Assembly (NCBI GenBank): GCA_964369685.1
Contig: CAYJFB010000001.1
Location: 1-64,000, forward strand
Length of the DNA stretch: 64,000 bases
Source of the DNA: Avidesulfovibrio sp964369685
GTDB taxonomy: Bacteria > Desulfobacterota > Desulfovibrionia > Desulfovibrionales > Desulfovibrionaceae
Direction: 5' to 3'
In this document: in pieces, positions 8,654 to 18,150 of the stretch
Layout: each line of letters starts with the position of its first letter
Position numbering within the stretch: position 1 is the first letter of the stretch
Program-made: the position numbers and the translations under genes
Notes under the pieces: generated by a model
Told to the model about the DNA's origin: nothing
Seen by the model: the letters and a program-made list of their open reading frames with translations, nothing else
Database searches by the model: none

Positions 8654-10039
8654 ATGGATATGCAAGAACGTTTTCGTGAAACCGTCAAAGACGATCTCTT
8701 TGCCAACGAAGATTTCAAGGGCGTTATGCCCAAATACAACATACCCGAACGTGAACACGATCCGCGTGTGGTTTATCAAGCACTGCAAGACGAGTTACTG
8801 TTAGACGGCAATTCTCGGCAAAATTTGGCGACATTTTGCCAAACGTGGGTTGATCCCGAAGTTCATCAATTGATGGATCTTGCCGTTGATAAAAACATGA
8901 TTGACAAAGACGAATATCCGCAAACCGCAGAAATTGAAATGCGTTGTGTACACATGCTTGCAAATTTGTGGCATTCACCCGAACCGCAAAAAACGTTGGG
9001 CTGTGCGACCATCGGTTCCAGTGAAGCCGCAATGCTCGGCGGCATGGCAATGAAATGGCGTTGGCGCGAAAAACGAAAAAACAACGCTCAATCTATCGAT
9101 AAACCAAACTTGGTAACAGGCCCCGTGCAGGTGTGTTGGCATAAATTTGCCCGTTATTGGGACGTTGAGCTGCGTGAAATTCCAATGGATAAAGACCGTT
9201 TGGTGCTTTCCCCCGAAGAAGCAATCAAGCGTTGTGATGAAAACACCATAGGTGTTGTCCCCACATTGGGTTTGACGTTTACAGGACAATATGAGCCTGT
9301 TGCAGAACTTTGTAAGGCTCTTGATGTCTATCAACAGCAAACAGGTTTTGATATTCCCGTACATGTGGACGCGGCCAGCGGTGGTTTTTTGGCTCCGTTT
9401 ATCGATCCTGAATTGTCTTGGGATTTTTCTTTGCCGCGAGTTAAATCAATCAACGCTTCGGGACATAAATTTGGTCTTGCGCCTTTGGGTTCAGGCTGGG
9501 TTGTATGGCGTGAAGCGGCGGATTTGCCGCAGGATTTAATTTTTTGGGTCAATTATTTGGGAAGTAATATTCCGACATTTGCGATCAATTTTTCTCGTCC
9601 AGGTGGTCAAATCATTGCGCAATACTACAATTTTTTGCGTCTTGGACGTGAGGGATATCGTCGTATTCATCAGGCTTGTTATGACACCGCCGCATGGCTT
9701 GGTGAAGAATTGGAAAAACTCGGTCCTTTTCGTGTGTTGTATAACGGTAAAGGCGGTATCCCTGCGCTGACCTGGACACTCAAGGCTTCTTCCGGGTTCA
9801 CATTGTATGATCTTTCCGAGCGCTTACGAATTCGTGGTTGGCAAGTCCCTGCGTATTCCATGCCGCCGCATTGTGAGGAACTTGTCGTCATGCGAGCATT
9901 GATTCGTCATGGTTTCAGTCGTGATTTGGCCAGTTTGCTTTTGGATGACATTCAACGTTGCCTTGAATATTTTGCTGCTCATCCACAAACACATTCATTG
10001 ACAACCTCAACAACAGGCTATACGCATACAGGGCGATAA
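8654..10039 (+). CDS. gadB: Glutamate decarboxylase
   Basis: This PLP enzyme converts glutamate to GABA and CO2, consuming a proton. At 461 residues it has the usual length. The PLP-binding lysine is K272 in NASGHKFGLAPLG, and the upstream HVDAASGG motif supplies the PLP aspartate. The ATG at 8654 follows GGAGG at 8641-8645. The N-terminus (ERFRETVKDDLFA) and the pre-C-terminal region resemble enterobacterial and other bacterial GadB. Together with gadC it forms a glutamate-dependent acid-resistance pair. Confidence 0.95.
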   Translation: MDMQERFRETVKDDLFANEDFKGVMPKYNIPEREHDPRVVYQALQDELLLDGNSRQNLATFCQTWVDPEVHQLMDLAVDKNMIDKDEYPQTAEIEMRCVHMLANLWHSPEPQKTLGCATIGSSEAAMLGGMAMKWRWREKRKNNAQSIDKPNLVTGPVQVCWHKFARYWDVELREIPMDKDRLVLSPEEAIKRCDENTIGVVPTLGLTFTGQYEPVAELCKALDVYQQQTGFDIPVHVDAASGGFLAPFIDPELSWDFSLPRVKSINASGHKFGLAPLGSGWVVWREAADLPQDLIFWVNYLGSNIPTFAINFSRPGGQIIAQYYNFLRLGREGYRRIHQACYDTAAWLGEELEKLGPFRVLYNGKGGIPALTWTLKASSGFTLYDLSERLRIRGWQVPAYSMPPHCEELVVMRALIRHGFSRDLASLLLDDIQRCLEYFAAHPQTHSLTTSTTGYTHTGR

Positions 10040-10067
10040 TATATTGCTTTTTAAGGAGTTTATAGAG

Positions 10068-10601
10068 ATGCGCAATTTAATTGTGGTTGCTTTTCCCAAC
10101 GAATTTCAGGCAGAGGAAGTGCGTTTGGACTTTTTAAAAATGCAAAAGGAATATTTGGTTGAGCTTGAAGATGCGGTGGTTGCCGTCCGTAAAGCCGACG
10201 GTAAAGTCAAGTTGCGTCAAATGTACAGTTTGGCGGCAGGCGGTGCGATGGGGGGGAGTTTTTGGGGACTTTTAATCGGTTTAGTTTTTTTAAACCCATT
10301 GCTTGGTTTGGTTATTGGTGCAGGTACGGGTGCTGTGGCCGGCGCTTTAAGTGATGTTGGTATTAATGATCAATTCATGAAAGATTTGAGTACCACATTG
10401 CAACCGAGCTCTTCGGCACTGTTTATCTTAGTTGGTTCTGAGCTTTCAGACAAGGTTTTCGAGGAATTGCACGGTACTGGCGGAACCGTTATCAAAACGT
10501 CGTTATCGCACGCAGATGAAAGTCGTTTACAAGCTGCACTCAATGCCGAAAAAGAACACCTCTCCGCAGAAGAAAGCACAAAACTTGACGGTGTTGTTTA
10601 G
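10068..10601 (+). CDS. DUF1269 family membrane protein
   Basis: This is a 177-residue protein with a short alpha/beta N-terminus (LIVVAFPNEFQAEE), a Gly-rich hydrophobic hairpin around residues 55-95 and a soluble C-terminal half. This layout is the DUF1269 family, whose function is unknown. It is the third gene of the gad operon, 28 bp after gadB, with AAGGAG before the ATG. A role in membrane protection under acid stress is only an inference from position. Confidence 0.75.
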   Translation: MRNLIVVAFPNEFQAEEVRLDFLKMQKEYLVELEDAVVAVRKADGKVKLRQMYSLAAGGAMGGSFWGLLIGLVFLNPLLGLVIGAGTGAVAGALSDVGINDQFMKDLSTTLQPSSSALFILVGSELSDKVFEELHGTGGTVIKTSLSHADESRLQAALNAEKEHLSAEESTKLDGVV

Positions 10602-10604
10602 ATA

Positions 10605-10705
10605 GTGTCGTCAAATACGTCTTTTCGCTTTTCTCTGCGTCAGATATCACGAGCTTTTTCGGTTATCTCTGCATCATCTTTTCACGGTTTTTTTCGACGA
10701 CAGAT
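10605..10705 (+). repeat. Dispersed intergenic repeat, family 2
   Basis: The segment begins TAGTGTCGTCAAATACG and carries two tandem modules of the type CTTTT(T)CG-TT-TCTCTGCGTCA. Copies with the same order lie at 2983-3046 and 56909-56972. It follows the last gad-operon gene. Confidence 0.75.
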
Positions 10706-10751
10706 GTTGTGCTTGAGATCGCATTGAGATTGAATTCTGCTTTGACTCAAC

Positions 10752-10784
10752 AAAAAAGCCTCCTTCTGAGAAGGAGGCTTTTTT
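10752..10784. terminator. Bidirectional Rho-independent terminator
   Basis: A 14-bp perfect stem (A6-GCCTCCTT and its complement) with a 5-base loop is flanked by A-runs and T-runs on both sides. It can end the gad operon on the plus strand and the large kinase gene on the minus strand. Confidence 0.93.
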
Positions 10785-10827
10785 GTTGAGGGGATATTGC
10801 TTTGCAGCCTTACCCTTCGGAAAGGAC

Positions 10828-13800
10828 TTATCTTAAGTATTGTTCAATGATTTTAAATAAATTCACATCAATGATGGGTTTTGCAAGATGTCCGTTCATG
10901 CCTGCCGCGAAAGCTTTATCCACATCATCTTGGAAGGCGTTGGCTGTCACAGCGATAATCGGTACCGTTTGGGCATCGGGTCTATCCAGTCTACGAATTT
11001 TTTCTGCGGCTTCATAGCCTGTCATTTGCGGCATGATCACATCCATCAGCACAAGGTTATAATACCCTATAGGCGATTCTGTAAATTTTTTGACAGCCTC
11101 TGTTCCGTCCGCAACCTCATCGATTTCCAATTGATAACTGTCCAACATTTCTGTCACGATTAAACGATTTAAAGACACATCATCGGCTAAAAGAAGCCGT
11201 TTACCGACTGTTGAATGTTCTTCTGCCGGAGGTGCAACACTCGCGGCGTTTTCAGACACGACATCTTCAGGTGAAGGCAGTTTTTTTGTCGACTCTGCAC
11301 CCGGTTGTTGTGTCTCGTCGTTCATTGGGGCAAAAACCGAAGGCGTTTCTGTCGGTGTGTTTGGCGCCCATTCTTCAGTGGAAGAACTTACAAGCTCAAA
11401 CCACAAGCTAAAGGTAAATGTCGTTCCTTCACCTTCAACACTCGCAACACTGATATCACCGCCAAGCATTTGCACGATTCGACGGCTGATTGATAAACCA
11501 AGACCCGTTCCTCCATATAAACGAGAAATTTGTGCGCCTGCCTGTTCAAAGGCTTCAAAAAGTTTGCCTATGGCGTCTTTTGCAATGCCGATACCGGTGT
11601 CTTCAACACTGAAATCAACAAGAACGCGGTTGTCTTCTCTGGTTTTTTGATCCAAACGCAACGTGATGCGACCGTGCTCAGGTGTAAATTTTACAGCATT
11701 CCCAAGCAAGTTGATTAACACCTGACGCAAGCGCAGTTCATCGCTGTTTACGTCTTGTGTCAAACGGCTATCAATAAGCAGTTCCAAATTTAAGTGCTTT
11801 TCATCGCAACGCTGGCGCACAATGGCATCGACAGAACTGACCATGTTGCGCAAACTAAACGGAGCCGTTTCAAGTTCAACCTTACCCGCTTCAATTTTTG
11901 AAATATCCAAAATAGCATTCAAAAGGCTTGAAAGGTGTTTGGAAGATTTTTCAATATGTTCCATTTGTGTTGTTAATTTCGCCATATCTATATTGGGTTG
12001 GCGCAACGATTTTTGTACAATCGTTGTCAAGCCAATGATGCCGTTCATCGGTGTACGAATTTCGTGACTCATTCGTGCCAAGAAATCACTCTTGGCAGCG
12101 TTGGCGGCATTGGCTTCTCGAAGAGCGTCTTCAAGATCGTGTTGGATCTCCAACAAGCGTCGTTCAGCCAAAACACGTTGAGTCACGTCACGCGCGACAC
12201 CCAAGATTCCGACAATATTGCCATCGTCATCCACAACCGGAGTACGTACGGTTTCCAACGTTTCCGTATGTCCGTCGGCAAAGGTAATGGTTTGTTCAAA
12301 AAGAACAGGGCGTCCTTTCTCAATCATGGCATGGTCAAAGAGTTCGGATTCTTTCGCCGTATCAATAGGCAATACCGCAGACGCCGTTCGTCCGATAAAG
12401 TCTTCCGGATGTTTGCCGCTTACAGAAGCCACACGCGGATTCGCAAGACGATATTGACCCGATTGGACATCCTTCAAGAACATCAAGTCAGGGCTGGCCA
12501 TGAAAATAGTATTTAAAAGGCGTCCTTGTTCTTCAATCCGTTTTTTACTTGTCACAACAGTTGTCATATCAATGGTTGTGATCAGGTAGCCTTCGTCGCC
12601 GTCTTCATCAATAGGCACAAACACGGCTTTATCACGGAAGTGAATACCACGTTTTTCGTCATACATAATGGTCGCGTCGGTTTCTTTGTGCAACGCATAA
12701 ATTGGATCATACATGCTGTCTTCATCATAAAAAACAATATCATAGTAAAAAGAACCAATGACTTCTGCCAATTTCTTATTTAAAAAGCTTTCGGCAGTTT
12801 CGTTCATATAGATAATACGTTTTTCAGCATCAAGGATAATTAACGGTTCCTTTACACTGGCAACCAAACTGTTGGCCACATCGTCAAAGGCGTTGGCCAA
12901 CGCGCCCAACTCATCGTCACGCGTGCTGTGAAAACGGAATTGACGTTCACCATAACGGAAGCGGTTAAAGCCGCTAATTAAAGACGTGATATTGCGCGTA
13001 AAGACAGCCGCAATCCAAATGGCTATCAAAATAACAAGCACACTCATGATCACCGTAGACCATGTCAGCCCTGCAGCAATATCAACCATGGTTTCATTGA
13101 TATAGTGGTCGGATTCTTCAGAAAGTTCGCTGAGTGTGATGTCGGCTTCGGTGATGATGTCGTTCAAAACCTTCTTGGTTTCTAAGGCAGGACGGTAAAA
13201 ATCGTCCACGCCGGCACCTATGGTGACAAACCCAAAACCGACTTTATCGTTCGCGTAGTTGCCTGTATAATAGGGGATCGCCGCTGCCGTGGTGAGTTTT
13301 TTCAAACCACTCCACAAAATGATAAACGAACCTGAGCCACCGTCACCGGCAAGGTCAAACCAGCCTTCACATTGCGGTGCAAAATCAAGATACCGACAAT
13401 CAAGTCCTACAAGACCTTGTTTTGTCAATTCCGCAGCAGGTTTTTTCTTCACCGATTGTTCGACGAACGTCGGTTGATCGATAATGAAATCCACGTAAGC
13501 CTTACCGCTTGTTTGCCATGCGTCATAAATGGATTTTTCGAGCCAAGGCACTTCCGGCTCGCCTGTTTCGGGATTAAAACCGGTGATGGAGTGGTGGCGT
13601 GGGTGGACAATACTGCGGCCTTTGTAGTCCCAAATAAAGGCATAGTTTCCGCGAATGGCATCAGGTAATTCGGTATAGCGATCGTCTGTGGGCATGATGT
13701 GATTGACAAGGTTCATGATGTGGTCATGATTTAAAGCCATGGTCACATAGCCTGTAATCTTGCCGTCTTGTACAACGGGCATACCCCAACGCACGATACC

Positions 13801-14697
13801 CTCAAAGGGTTTTCCGACAGGGTTTTCTGTACCTGCCCATGCCGCTTTTTCGGGTTCAAACGGAATACCGCGTTTGGCGGCATTTTCGGGCGTATAAGAA
13901 CCGATGATGCTCGTGCCTACATAGGCACCGATCACGTCAGAAACATAAATGTCTCCGGGCTGAAGTTTTTGCAGTTCAGAGAAATAGGTTTCGGCGCGGA
14001 CGAAGGTGTTTTTTCGTTGAGAGACGTCTTTCAGTGCGGGGTCGAGGCGGTTGCCCGTGTTCACCTTGATCAGTTCTTGTCCCGTCAGTGAGAGATAGGT
14101 GATTTCAAGATACAACGGACGGTTTTCATATCTAAACGGTACAGGAGGTACATAGTTAAAGCTCAAATCGTTTTCGGGATTTTGAGACGTGTTGATATGA
14201 GGAATAGGAGGTTTGTCGGCGGGTTGCCATGCTTTGCCTTCCTCATCCAGTTCCCATTTTCCGGGAATCAACATGGCCGCTTGTTCGTTATCGATAAATG
14301 CACGATACACGGCTTCGTCGGGTGTGATGTTGGCCAGAAAGCGGATGTCTGCATCACGGGCGTAGAGGAATTGAGCGACTTTTTCGGCAAGGTCAGTCGT
14401 TGTGCGTTCGATTTCTTTCACCGCACGGTTTTCGATGGCAGCCAAGGAGTCTTCAATAGCCAATTCGCCTGTTTTATATAGGGCTTCGTCGAGCACCACG
14501 GCCAGATTGGTGATTCGTTCGCGTAGGCTGTTCCCCATATTTGAGGTCTCCGTCCACGCAAGCAACGCAATAAGCAAAAGGGGAACGACTTTAATAAACA
14601 CAAACAGAACAATCAGTTTGGTATACATACCCCAGCCAAAACCTGAAGACACTCGTCTTTGCTGTGACTTTGAGGTCAAATGATCTTCACTCGCCAT
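10828..14697 (-). CDS. Hybrid sensor histidine kinase (periplasmic sensor, HAMP, PAS, HisKA, HATPase, REC)
   Basis: This 1289-residue inner-membrane kinase has a first membrane segment near residues 28-48, a large periplasmic sensor region of about 500 residues (Cache-like by layout), a second membrane segment near 555-575, a HAMP-like linker, and two PAS domains. Next come a HisKA domain with phospho-acceptor H878 in MSHEIRTPMNG, a HATPase with intact GTGLGL, and a C-terminal receiver with D1219 in LMDVIMPQ. GAGAG precedes the ATG. No HPt or response-regulator gene is adjacent, so the output partner lies elsewhere. The signal sensed is unknown. Confidence 0.93.
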   Translation of the reverse strand: MASEDHLTSKSQQRRVSSGFGWGMYTKLIVLFVFIKVVPLLLIALLAWTETSNMGNSLRERITNLAVVLDEALYKTGELAIEDSLAAIENRAVKEIERTTTDLAEKVAQFLYARDADIRFLANITPDEAVYRAFIDNEQAAMLIPGKWELDEEGKAWQPADKPPIPHINTSQNPENDLSFNYVPPVPFRYENRPLYLEITYLSLTGQELIKVNTGNRLDPALKDVSQRKNTFVRAETYFSELQKLQPGDIYVSDVIGAYVGTSIIGSYTPENAAKRGIPFEPEKAAWAGTENPVGKPFEGIVRWGMPVVQDGKITGYVTMALNHDHIMNLVNHIMPTDDRYTELPDAIRGNYAFIWDYKGRSIVHPRHHSITGFNPETGEPEVPWLEKSIYDAWQTSGKAYVDFIIDQPTFVEQSVKKKPAAELTKQGLVGLDCRYLDFAPQCEGWFDLAGDGGSGSFIILWSGLKKLTTAAAIPYYTGNYANDKVGFGFVTIGAGVDDFYRPALETKKVLNDIITEADITLSELSEESDHYINETMVDIAAGLTWSTVIMSVLVILIAIWIAAVFTRNITSLISGFNRFRYGERQFRFHSTRDDELGALANAFDDVANSLVASVKEPLIILDAEKRIIYMNETAESFLNKKLAEVIGSFYYDIVFYDEDSMYDPIYALHKETDATIMYDEKRGIHFRDKAVFVPIDEDGDEGYLITTIDMTTVVTSKKRIEEQGRLLNTIFMASPDLMFLKDVQSGQYRLANPRVASVSGKHPEDFIGRTASAVLPIDTAKESELFDHAMIEKGRPVLFEQTITFADGHTETLETVRTPVVDDDGNIVGILGVARDVTQRVLAERRLLEIQHDLEDALREANAANAAKSDFLARMSHEIRTPMNGIIGLTTIVQKSLRQPNIDMAKLTTQMEHIEKSSKHLSSLLNAILDISKIEAGKVELETAPFSLRNMVSSVDAIVRQRCDEKHLNLELLIDSRLTQDVNSDELRLRQVLINLLGNAVKFTPEHGRITLRLDQKTREDNRVLVDFSVEDTGIGIAKDAIGKLFEAFEQAGAQISRLYGGTGLGLSISRRIVQMLGGDISVASVEGEGTTFTFSLWFELVSSSTEEWAPNTPTETPSVFAPMNDETQQPGAESTKKLPSPEDVVSENAASVAPPAEEHSTVGKRLLLADDVSLNRLIVTEMLDSYQLEIDEVADGTEAVKKFTESPIGYYNLVLMDVIMPQMTGYEAAEKIRRLDRPDAQTVPIIAVTANAFQDDVDKAFAAGMNGHLAKPIIDVNLFKIIEQYLR

Positions 14698-14881
14698 AAT
14701 AATTCTCTCAGCAATGTGTTAAAAGGAAATAAGCAGTTATAAAGAAGTAACCATTACTATATAAAAAGCAAGAAAGTGTGTGAATCGCTGCACGGTGCAG
14801 AGCTTGAAGGTTGCCCCTTGCCGCACATCTATACATATTCAAGGTTGTCTCTTGCAGGGTATATATAGTGCTTTTGAAACA

Positions 14882-16591
14882 TTACCCTTTGATATTGACA
14901 CGAGATTTGCGCATAAGACGAAATTCATCGTGCAGACTGACCAGTTTACGATAGTTTTTGCGGACTTCAACACCTTGTTTGCTGAGGGTGTTTTCATCGG
15001 CGTGGACGTATTTTTTGAGTAGATAGCGATCGTCTAAAATCCGTTGTACATTATGCAAAATATTTTCGACCAACGAATCAAAGTAATTGGCAAGGTCAAA
15101 TTTCAAATCGTGTAACAATTTTACGGCTTCACGGAGCATGCGTGCATAACCGAGGCGTTCGCCTCTGTAGGAACGTTCGGCGATATCTTCCAGGTAGCGC
15201 ACTTGTCGTGCTTGACGGATGTAGGCGTATTTAACTTCAATTTCTTGTAACAATTCGTTATGTTCGATGAAGTCATCGGAACTTTGTCGCAGATAGCTGT
15301 CCAAAACGCGTGTGACTTGGGTATAGAAGTCATCGCTGTAGCCGATGATTCGCCGTTGGTGTTTGGCCAACCAAGCGTACAGAAATTTGAGTTTTTTTTC
15401 TGTTGTGTCGGTGTTTTCGATGATTTCAGTACGTTTATATACCACTCGACCGATATATTCGCCGCGTACGATGTCATTGAGTCGCAGCACTAAGGTTGAT
15501 GCATCACGGATCACGTTTGTGGCAAAGCTGGTGCCGTTGAGAGGATGGATCACTTCTTGTGCAATCACCGACAATGCACGATCTTGGCGTACGTTGTCTT
15601 TGCTGAAACGGTGTTGTTTGTATTTGACGCGTAAAATGACCACACGACGTGCTGTATCGACAAAAAAGCCTTGCTCATCAAGTGTTTTGATCAAATCTTC
15701 TTCTTCGTGATCGATTTGAGTGAGGGCTATTTTTTCTACAATGGGGTAGTGATGTTGTCCGCCGTCGTTCCAGATGGTTGTGATCACGCGGTCAGATTGT
15801 CCGAGCACACGAATTAAAAAGCGTTCGCCGACTTTATGCAAGTGCCGCGCAAAGACCGCTGCCGAGGTTCTGCGTTCAGAGGCTACGGGAAAGCCATAGA
15901 GTTCCATGAGAAATTGCCAAACGAATTGTCGGTTTCGTTCATACATTTCACTGTCTCCCGGGCGGAATTTACCGATCCTCAAACCAAAGCGTTTGAGTTC
16001 GCCGTCAAAGTCGGAAGGAAACGACGCAAAGATCCCGGCAAGATAGAATTTTCCCGCAGAATCACAAGCCATCACTTGTGCTCTGTCCATAACCAACAAA
16101 TATGGTAAAAGGGTTGCGTAGTGCTCAAGCAGGCTCACATCGATACGTTTAAATTGTTCACGAAAAGCTTCTTGCATTTTTTTTGGCAAGCGAGCAAGCA
16201 AGGTTTGTGTGTTGCGGGTGATGACTTGGTTTTCCAACGGGCATGATGCGCCTTCAGCCTGATTGACTGCATCTAACACAGGATGAATGATGTCATATTG
16301 AAAGCGTTCATTAAAGCTGTTTAAGTGCCGTCCGAAGGCCACCAAAGAAAAGCCCGGCAATTCTTTGTATTCCCAAGGTTCCACTTCAAAAGACGGCAAC
16401 AAATCGCGAGAATCAACCAGAGGATACGCTTTGTGTTGACAATAGGCGCGTACCAACGTGTCTCGGATATGCACTTCATCAAGGAACACTTTGAGCTCGC
16501 TGATGGTACTGAGATCAATAAATTGAAAAAACGCATCTTTATGGTTCCGCAAAAAGCGTCCCTCACAAAAGGTTTGCGTCCAGTCTATCAT
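14882..16591 (-). CDS. Unrecognised 569-residue cytoplasmic protein
   Basis: I do not recognise this family. It is a long, soluble, charged protein without membrane segments or a signal peptide. It has no obvious Walker, zinc or catalytic motif, and is rich in helices with many Arg/Tyr residues; the last 150 residues look coiled or helical. The ATG at 16591 follows GGAGAG, so the first 10 in-frame residues upstream are excluded. It stands between the hybrid kinase and radA on the same strand with more than 150 bp on each side, so it is probably its own unit. Codon use is like that of its neighbours, and the intact frame of this length makes a real gene certain. Confidence 0.8.
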   Translation of the reverse strand: MIDWTQTFCEGRFLRNHKDAFFQFIDLSTISELKVFLDEVHIRDTLVRAYCQHKAYPLVDSRDLLPSFEVEPWEYKELPGFSLVAFGRHLNSFNERFQYDIIHPVLDAVNQAEGASCPLENQVITRNTQTLLARLPKKMQEAFREQFKRIDVSLLEHYATLLPYLLVMDRAQVMACDSAGKFYLAGIFASFPSDFDGELKRFGLRIGKFRPGDSEMYERNRQFVWQFLMELYGFPVASERRTSAAVFARHLHKVGERFLIRVLGQSDRVITTIWNDGGQHHYPIVEKIALTQIDHEEEDLIKTLDEQGFFVDTARRVVILRVKYKQHRFSKDNVRQDRALSVIAQEVIHPLNGTSFATNVIRDASTLVLRLNDIVRGEYIGRVVYKRTEIIENTDTTEKKLKFLYAWLAKHQRRIIGYSDDFYTQVTRVLDSYLRQSSDDFIEHNELLQEIEVKYAYIRQARQVRYLEDIAERSYRGERLGYARMLREAVKLLHDLKFDLANYFDSLVENILHNVQRILDDRYLLKKYVHADENTLSKQGVEVRKNYRKLVSLHDEFRLMRKSRVNIKG

Positions 16592-16755
16592 GTATTTCTC
16601 TCCGAGTTGTTTGGGCGACAATAAAGTGGCAACGAGGTTACATCAAAAAAAGTTATGCATATCATTTTTTGATTGTTTTCATAATATAATCAATTTTTTG
16701 CCTTTGAGCAATGGTGTTTGTTGTTTTTGTTGAGTCAGCAGAGTGTTTTTTTAGC

Positions 16756-16772
16756 TAGTGTCGTCAAATACG
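16756..16772 (+). repeat. Partial copy of repeat family 2
   Basis: TAGTGTCGTCAAATACG is identical to the start of the copy at 10605. It abuts the 3' end of radA; the rest of the element is missing. Confidence 0.7.
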
Positions 16773-16776
16773 TTTT

Positions 16777-18135
16777 TTATGTTGCTCTTTTGGCAAAGAG
16801 TTTTTTTTGCATATCGGTCACGGTTGCCAAGCCCCCGTCTTTTTCTGTGCTGACAGGATAAAAAAGCGGCGCGTAACCCAAGCGTTTGGCTTGACTGAGG
16901 CGGTTATCGTGGGTGCTTACGGGACGAATTTGTCCGTTTAAGTCTACTTCGCCCCAAAAGGCTGCGCGTTCGGGAAGCGGCACATCATAAAAAGAAGACA
17001 ACACCGCCGCCACCAAGGCTAAATCCATACCCGGTTCTTGAATACGAACACCGCCGCCAACTTTGGCATAAATGTCAACTTGACTGAAATTCAGACGCAA
17101 CCGTTTTTCCAACACCGCCAATAAAAGATGCAAACGGTTGACATCAAAACCCAAACCTGTACGCCGCGGAATGGCCAAATAACTGCGTGTGACCAAGGCC
17201 TGTATTTCAACCGCCAAAGGTCGTTGTCCGTCCACCGCCATGACCACAGCCGCACCGCTGAGTGATGCGTCTCTCGCTCCCAAAAAATAGGTTGACGGAT
17301 CTTCAACCACTTCCAAACCTTGTTGTACCATTTGGAAAACAAGCAATTCTTGATTGGGGCCAAAACGGTTTTTCAGTACCCGCAAAAGACGGAACATCTG
17401 ACGGCGATCGCCTTCCAAAGCGATGACCGTGTCAACCATATGTTCCAAAAGGCGCGGACCTGCCAAGGTGCCGTCTTTAGTGACGTGTCCCACGAGGATC
17501 ACTGTTGTTCCGCAGGCTTTGCACCGTTCAACAAGCTCAAGTGCCACAGCCCGAACCTGGCTGACGTTCCCCGGCAATCCTTCTGCGCGTTCTGAAGTGA
17601 GTGTTTGCACTGAATCGACAATCAAAAGTGACGGCGGATCGTCGTCGTGCAACAAATTCAAAATGTCTTCAACGCGTGACGTGGCCATAGCCAGCACGTT
17701 GTCGTGTAACACGTCAAGGCGTAAGGCTCGAGCTCTCAATTGAGGTAAGGATTCTTCGCCGCTGACATAGAGTGCGCGGCGTCCGCCCGCCGCAACCGCA
17801 CCGACAAGCTGTAAAAGTAACGTGGATTTACCAATCCCGGGTTCACCGCCCATAAGGACTGCCGCTCCCGGAACCAACCCTTGCCCCAACACTCGATCCA
17901 AGGCCGTCAAGCCCGTACCGAACGGCGTGTGTTCATGATCTTCCACAGCCTGTAAGGCAATGGGCGTCTTGGAGCCGACAAGTGTGCTCTTGCTGCTGTG
18001 CCGTGTCGTACTTGCGTTTTCACGTACAGGTTCCAAAGTATTCCATTCTTTACATTGCAGACATTGTCCGCGCCATTGCGGCGACCGTGTGCCGCAGGAC
18101 GAACACACATAGTGTGTGCGAGTTTTTATTGCCAT
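16777..18135 (-). CDS. radA: DNA repair protein RadA
   Basis: RadA (Sms) is a RecA-like branch-migration ATPase acting in recombinational repair. The N-terminal zinc finger has C11-x2-C14 and C25-x2-C28. A Walker A motif GGEPGIGKST follows near residue 97, then the RadA-specific KNRFG motif and a C-terminal Lon-protease-like domain. The length of 452 residues is typical. No strong ribosome-binding site is seen before the ATG, but the zinc finger fixes the N-terminus. Confidence 0.96.
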   Translation of the reverse strand: MAIKTRTHYVCSSCGTRSPQWRGQCLQCKEWNTLEPVRENASTTRHSSKSTLVGSKTPIALQAVEDHEHTPFGTGLTALDRVLGQGLVPGAAVLMGGEPGIGKSTLLLQLVGAVAAGGRRALYVSGEESLPQLRARALRLDVLHDNVLAMATSRVEDILNLLHDDDPPSLLIVDSVQTLTSERAEGLPGNVSQVRAVALELVERCKACGTTVILVGHVTKDGTLAGPRLLEHMVDTVIALEGDRRQMFRLLRVLKNRFGPNQELLVFQMVQQGLEVVEDPSTYFLGARDASLSGAAVVMAVDGQRPLAVEIQALVTRSYLAIPRRTGLGFDVNRLHLLLAVLEKRLRLNFSQVDIYAKVGGGVRIQEPGMDLALVAAVLSSFYDVPLPERAAFWGEVDLNGQIRPVSTHDNRLSQAKRLGYAPLFYPVSTEKDGGLATVTDMQKKLFAKRAT

Positions 18136-18150
18136 ATTTAGGAATCTTTT

